A stretch of 5,183 nucleotides of DNA from Campylobacteraceae bacterium (GTDB taxonomy: Bacteria > Campylobacterota > Campylobacteria > Campylobacterales > Sulfurovaceae). Numbering within the stretch: the stretch's first letter is position 1; each line of letters starts with the position of its first letter. Below, piece by piece: positions 4,135-5,183 of this stretch. The notes below the pieces were generated by a model. The model ran no database searches. It had not been told where the DNA came from and saw nothing but the letters and a program-made list of their open reading frames with translations. Both the position numbers and the translations under genes were made by a program. Location of the stretch: positions 1 through 5,183 of the forward strand of contig JALVPA010000098.1 in assembly GCA_027026055.1 (NCBI GenBank). The letters are read 5' to 3'.

Positions 4135-5183
4135 TTATAAGTTTTTGATCATATCGACGAATTTTTTGCCGCGTTCTTTATAGCTTTGAAACTGATCCAG
4201 ACTTGCAGCGGCGGGGGAAAGCAATGCAACGCTGTCGCTATCGTGTATCGCATCGATCTTTTCGATCGCTTTATCCAAAGTGCCGCAGCCATGCGCTTCG
4301 ATACCGTAACGGTTGGCAAGCTTCATTAGTTTCGCTTCGTTGGAACCGATAGCGTAGATTGTCGTGTTTTTCTCTTTCAGAAGTGCAAATAACGGCGCCA
4401 AATCGACCCCTTTGTCGTCACCGCCGAGGATAAGATGCAATCGCTTGTCACTATATGCTTTAACGGCTTGTATCGTCGCATCGAGGTTGGTAGCTTTGGA
4501 GTCGTTGACCCAGAGCCTACCTTTGGCATCCCTCAGTTCCTCTTGGCGATGCGCATCGCGCTCAAAGGCATTGATTCGTTCATAATCGACGCGATCGAAA
4601 AGGGTTTTGGCAACCGCCATCGCCAAGAGCGCATCCTGCAAAAATGCGCCTTTAAACGCTAACTTGTGCATATCGATACCGAAAAAGTCGGCAATGGAAG
4701 CGTTGTCTTCATACTCGACGATCCACGCGTCGCTGGGCGGAAGCGGAAGCCCTTTCGGTACCAATGCCAGCTCTCCTTCTTTCATTGTGCGAAGCGGTCG
4801 CAGTTTGTCCTCGATATAAGCGTCGAAAGAGCCGTGCCAGTCGAGATGGTCGGGAGTGATGGGCAACAAGAGGTAGATACCCGGCGAAGCGTAGCGGGTA
4901 TGGTGCATCGTAAAGGAACTCGTCTCAAGCACCCATATAGGCGCTTCGGGATCGAGTTCGGCCAACGGCGTGCCGATATTACCACCGCTTACCGCACCGT
5001 AAGGTGCAAGCAGATGGGTGAGCATCTGGGTGGTGGTAGTTTTGCCGTTGGTACCGGAGATCCAAACCGTGAAAGGCGAATGCCTTTCAAGTGATGAGTG
5101 ACGAGTGATGAGTGAAGCGTTGTTCTGAGTGCCCAAAAAAAAGTCGTATTCGCTTAGAAGATGTTTGGCACTTCGGATAAGGG
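4135..5183 (-). CDS. murD: UDP-N-acetylmuramoylalanine--D-glutamate ligase MurD (5' end outside window)
   Basis: MurD is the cytoplasmic ATP-dependent ligase adding D-glutamate to UDP-MurNAc-L-Ala in peptidoglycan synthesis. The frame is open to the window edge, giving 348 visible residues beginning LIRSAKHLLSEYDFF. This matches the end of the Campylobacterota MurD N-terminal domain, so the TTG at 5136 is an internal Leu, not the start. Motifs by visible residue: ATP loop GTNGKTT (43-49), GGNIGTPL, ETSSFT (86-91), HLDWHG (112-117), NDSKATN (226-232), GGDDKG (253-258), LSPAAASLDQF (321-331). The central HNxxNxxAA motif of other MurDs is replaced by FLQDALLAMA, which I recall as normal in this phylum. 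Between SEYDFF and VWISGTNG there are 23 residues against about 7 in C. jejuni MurD as I remember it. The extra part (SLITRHSSL then ERHSPF) is encoded by a repeat element. All catalytic motifs are intact and the frame is kept, so the product is probably functional. tRNA-Phe follows. Confidence 0.95.
   Translation of the reverse strand, partial: LIRSAKHLLSEYDFFLGTQNNASLITRHSSLERHSPFTVWISGTNGKTTTTQMLTHLLAPYGAVSGGNIGTPLAELDPEAPIWVLETSSFTMHHTRYASPGIYLLLPITPDHLDWHGSFDAYIEDKLRPLRTMKEGELALVPKGLPLPPSDAWIVEYEDNASIADFFGIDMHKLAFKGAFLQDALLAMAVAKTLFDRVDYERINAFERDAHRQEELRDAKGRLWVNDSKATNLDATIQAVKAYSDKRLHLILGGDDKGVDLAPLFALLKEKNTTIYAIGSNEAKLMKLANRYGIEAHGCGTLDKAIEKIDAIHDSDSVALLSPAAASLDQFQSYKERGKKFVDMIKNL
5070..5115. 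repeat. Composite repeat inside murD: perfect hairpin plus heptad tandem array
   Basis: Two adjoining structures. At 5070-5089, TGAAAGGC, loop GAAT, GCCTTTCA make a perfect 8-bp stem. At 5091-5115 lie GTGATGA, GTGACGA, GTGATGA and GTGA: 3.6 copies of a 7-bp unit, which can also be seen as an 11-bp direct repeat GTGATGAGTGA separated by CGA. On the coding strand the heptads read TCACTCA/TCACTCG and encode SLITRHSSL; the hairpin encodes ERHSPF. The low-complexity composition differs from the surrounding conserved murD sequence. Confidence 0.75.
5091..5115. repeat. Heptanucleotide tandem repeat (GTGAYGA, 3.6 copies)
   Basis: Units start at 5091, 5098, 5105 and 5112 (partial). Only one base varies among units (T or C at unit position 5). 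Seven is not a multiple of three, so gain or loss of a single unit would shift the murD frame; three units would restore it. Confidence 0.85.

Noticed and set aside
4666..5094. Plus-strand open frame (142 codons) antisense to murD
   Set aside because: The opposite strand encodes intact Mur ligase motifs throughout; the translation looks random.
5134..5136. TTG as the murD start codon
   Set aside because: The frame continues upstream to the window edge with LIRSAKHLLSEYDFF, which matches the MurD N-terminal domain; starting at this TTG would remove that domain.

Overview
The window reads as a chromosomal segment from a Campylobacterota (epsilonproteobacterial) genome, probably a free-living sulfur- or hydrogen-oxidising relative of Sulfurovum or Sulfurimonas rather than a Campylobacter or Helicobacter. 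The reasons are protein style (MurD matches the short Campylobacterota form as I remember it from Campylobacter jejuni; TilS is short and has an SAGIDSS PP-loop), the rimO-tilS adjacency, which I also remember from C. jejuni, and an alginate-export-type barrel opening with a GGDIAPV stretch typical of this phylum's porins. This assignment is inference from memory and was not searched.

Layout. Nearly everything is on the minus strand. Reading in the direction of transcription, from high to low coordinates: murD (5183 to 4135, 5' end outside the window), tRNA-Phe(GAA) (4086 to 4011), a 160-bp regulatory gap, an outer-membrane beta-barrel of the alginate-export family (3850 to 2564), a 131-bp gap with a probable terminator and the rimO promoter, rimO (2432 to 1119), and tilS (1115 to 96), which starts 3 nt after the rimO stop. 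At the left edge a plus-strand reading frame ends at 72, convergent with tilS. No gap exceeds 300 bases.

Functions. Most genes are housekeeping: peptidoglycan precursor synthesis (murD), translation (tRNA-Phe; RimO modifies ribosomal protein S12; TilS modifies the CAU anticodon of an isoleucine tRNA), and one envelope channel. The barrel gene has its own strong promoter (TTGACA, 18 bp, extended TATGAT) with several ordered upstream sites: a perfect FNR/CRP-type palindrome, an 11-bp-period direct repeat and an AT-rich palindrome over the start site. It is therefore probably the regulated gene here.

Most unusual point. Inside murD, in the linker between the N-terminal domain and the ATP-binding domain, lies a composite repeat: a perfect 8-bp stem hairpin directly next to 3.6 copies of a heptanucleotide (GTGAYGA). 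It is translated in frame and appears to add about 16 residues relative to C. jejuni MurD as I remember it. It looks like a small repetitive element carried inside an essential gene. A degenerate fragment of the same heptad appears at 66-76. No mobile element, CRISPR array or defence system was seen.
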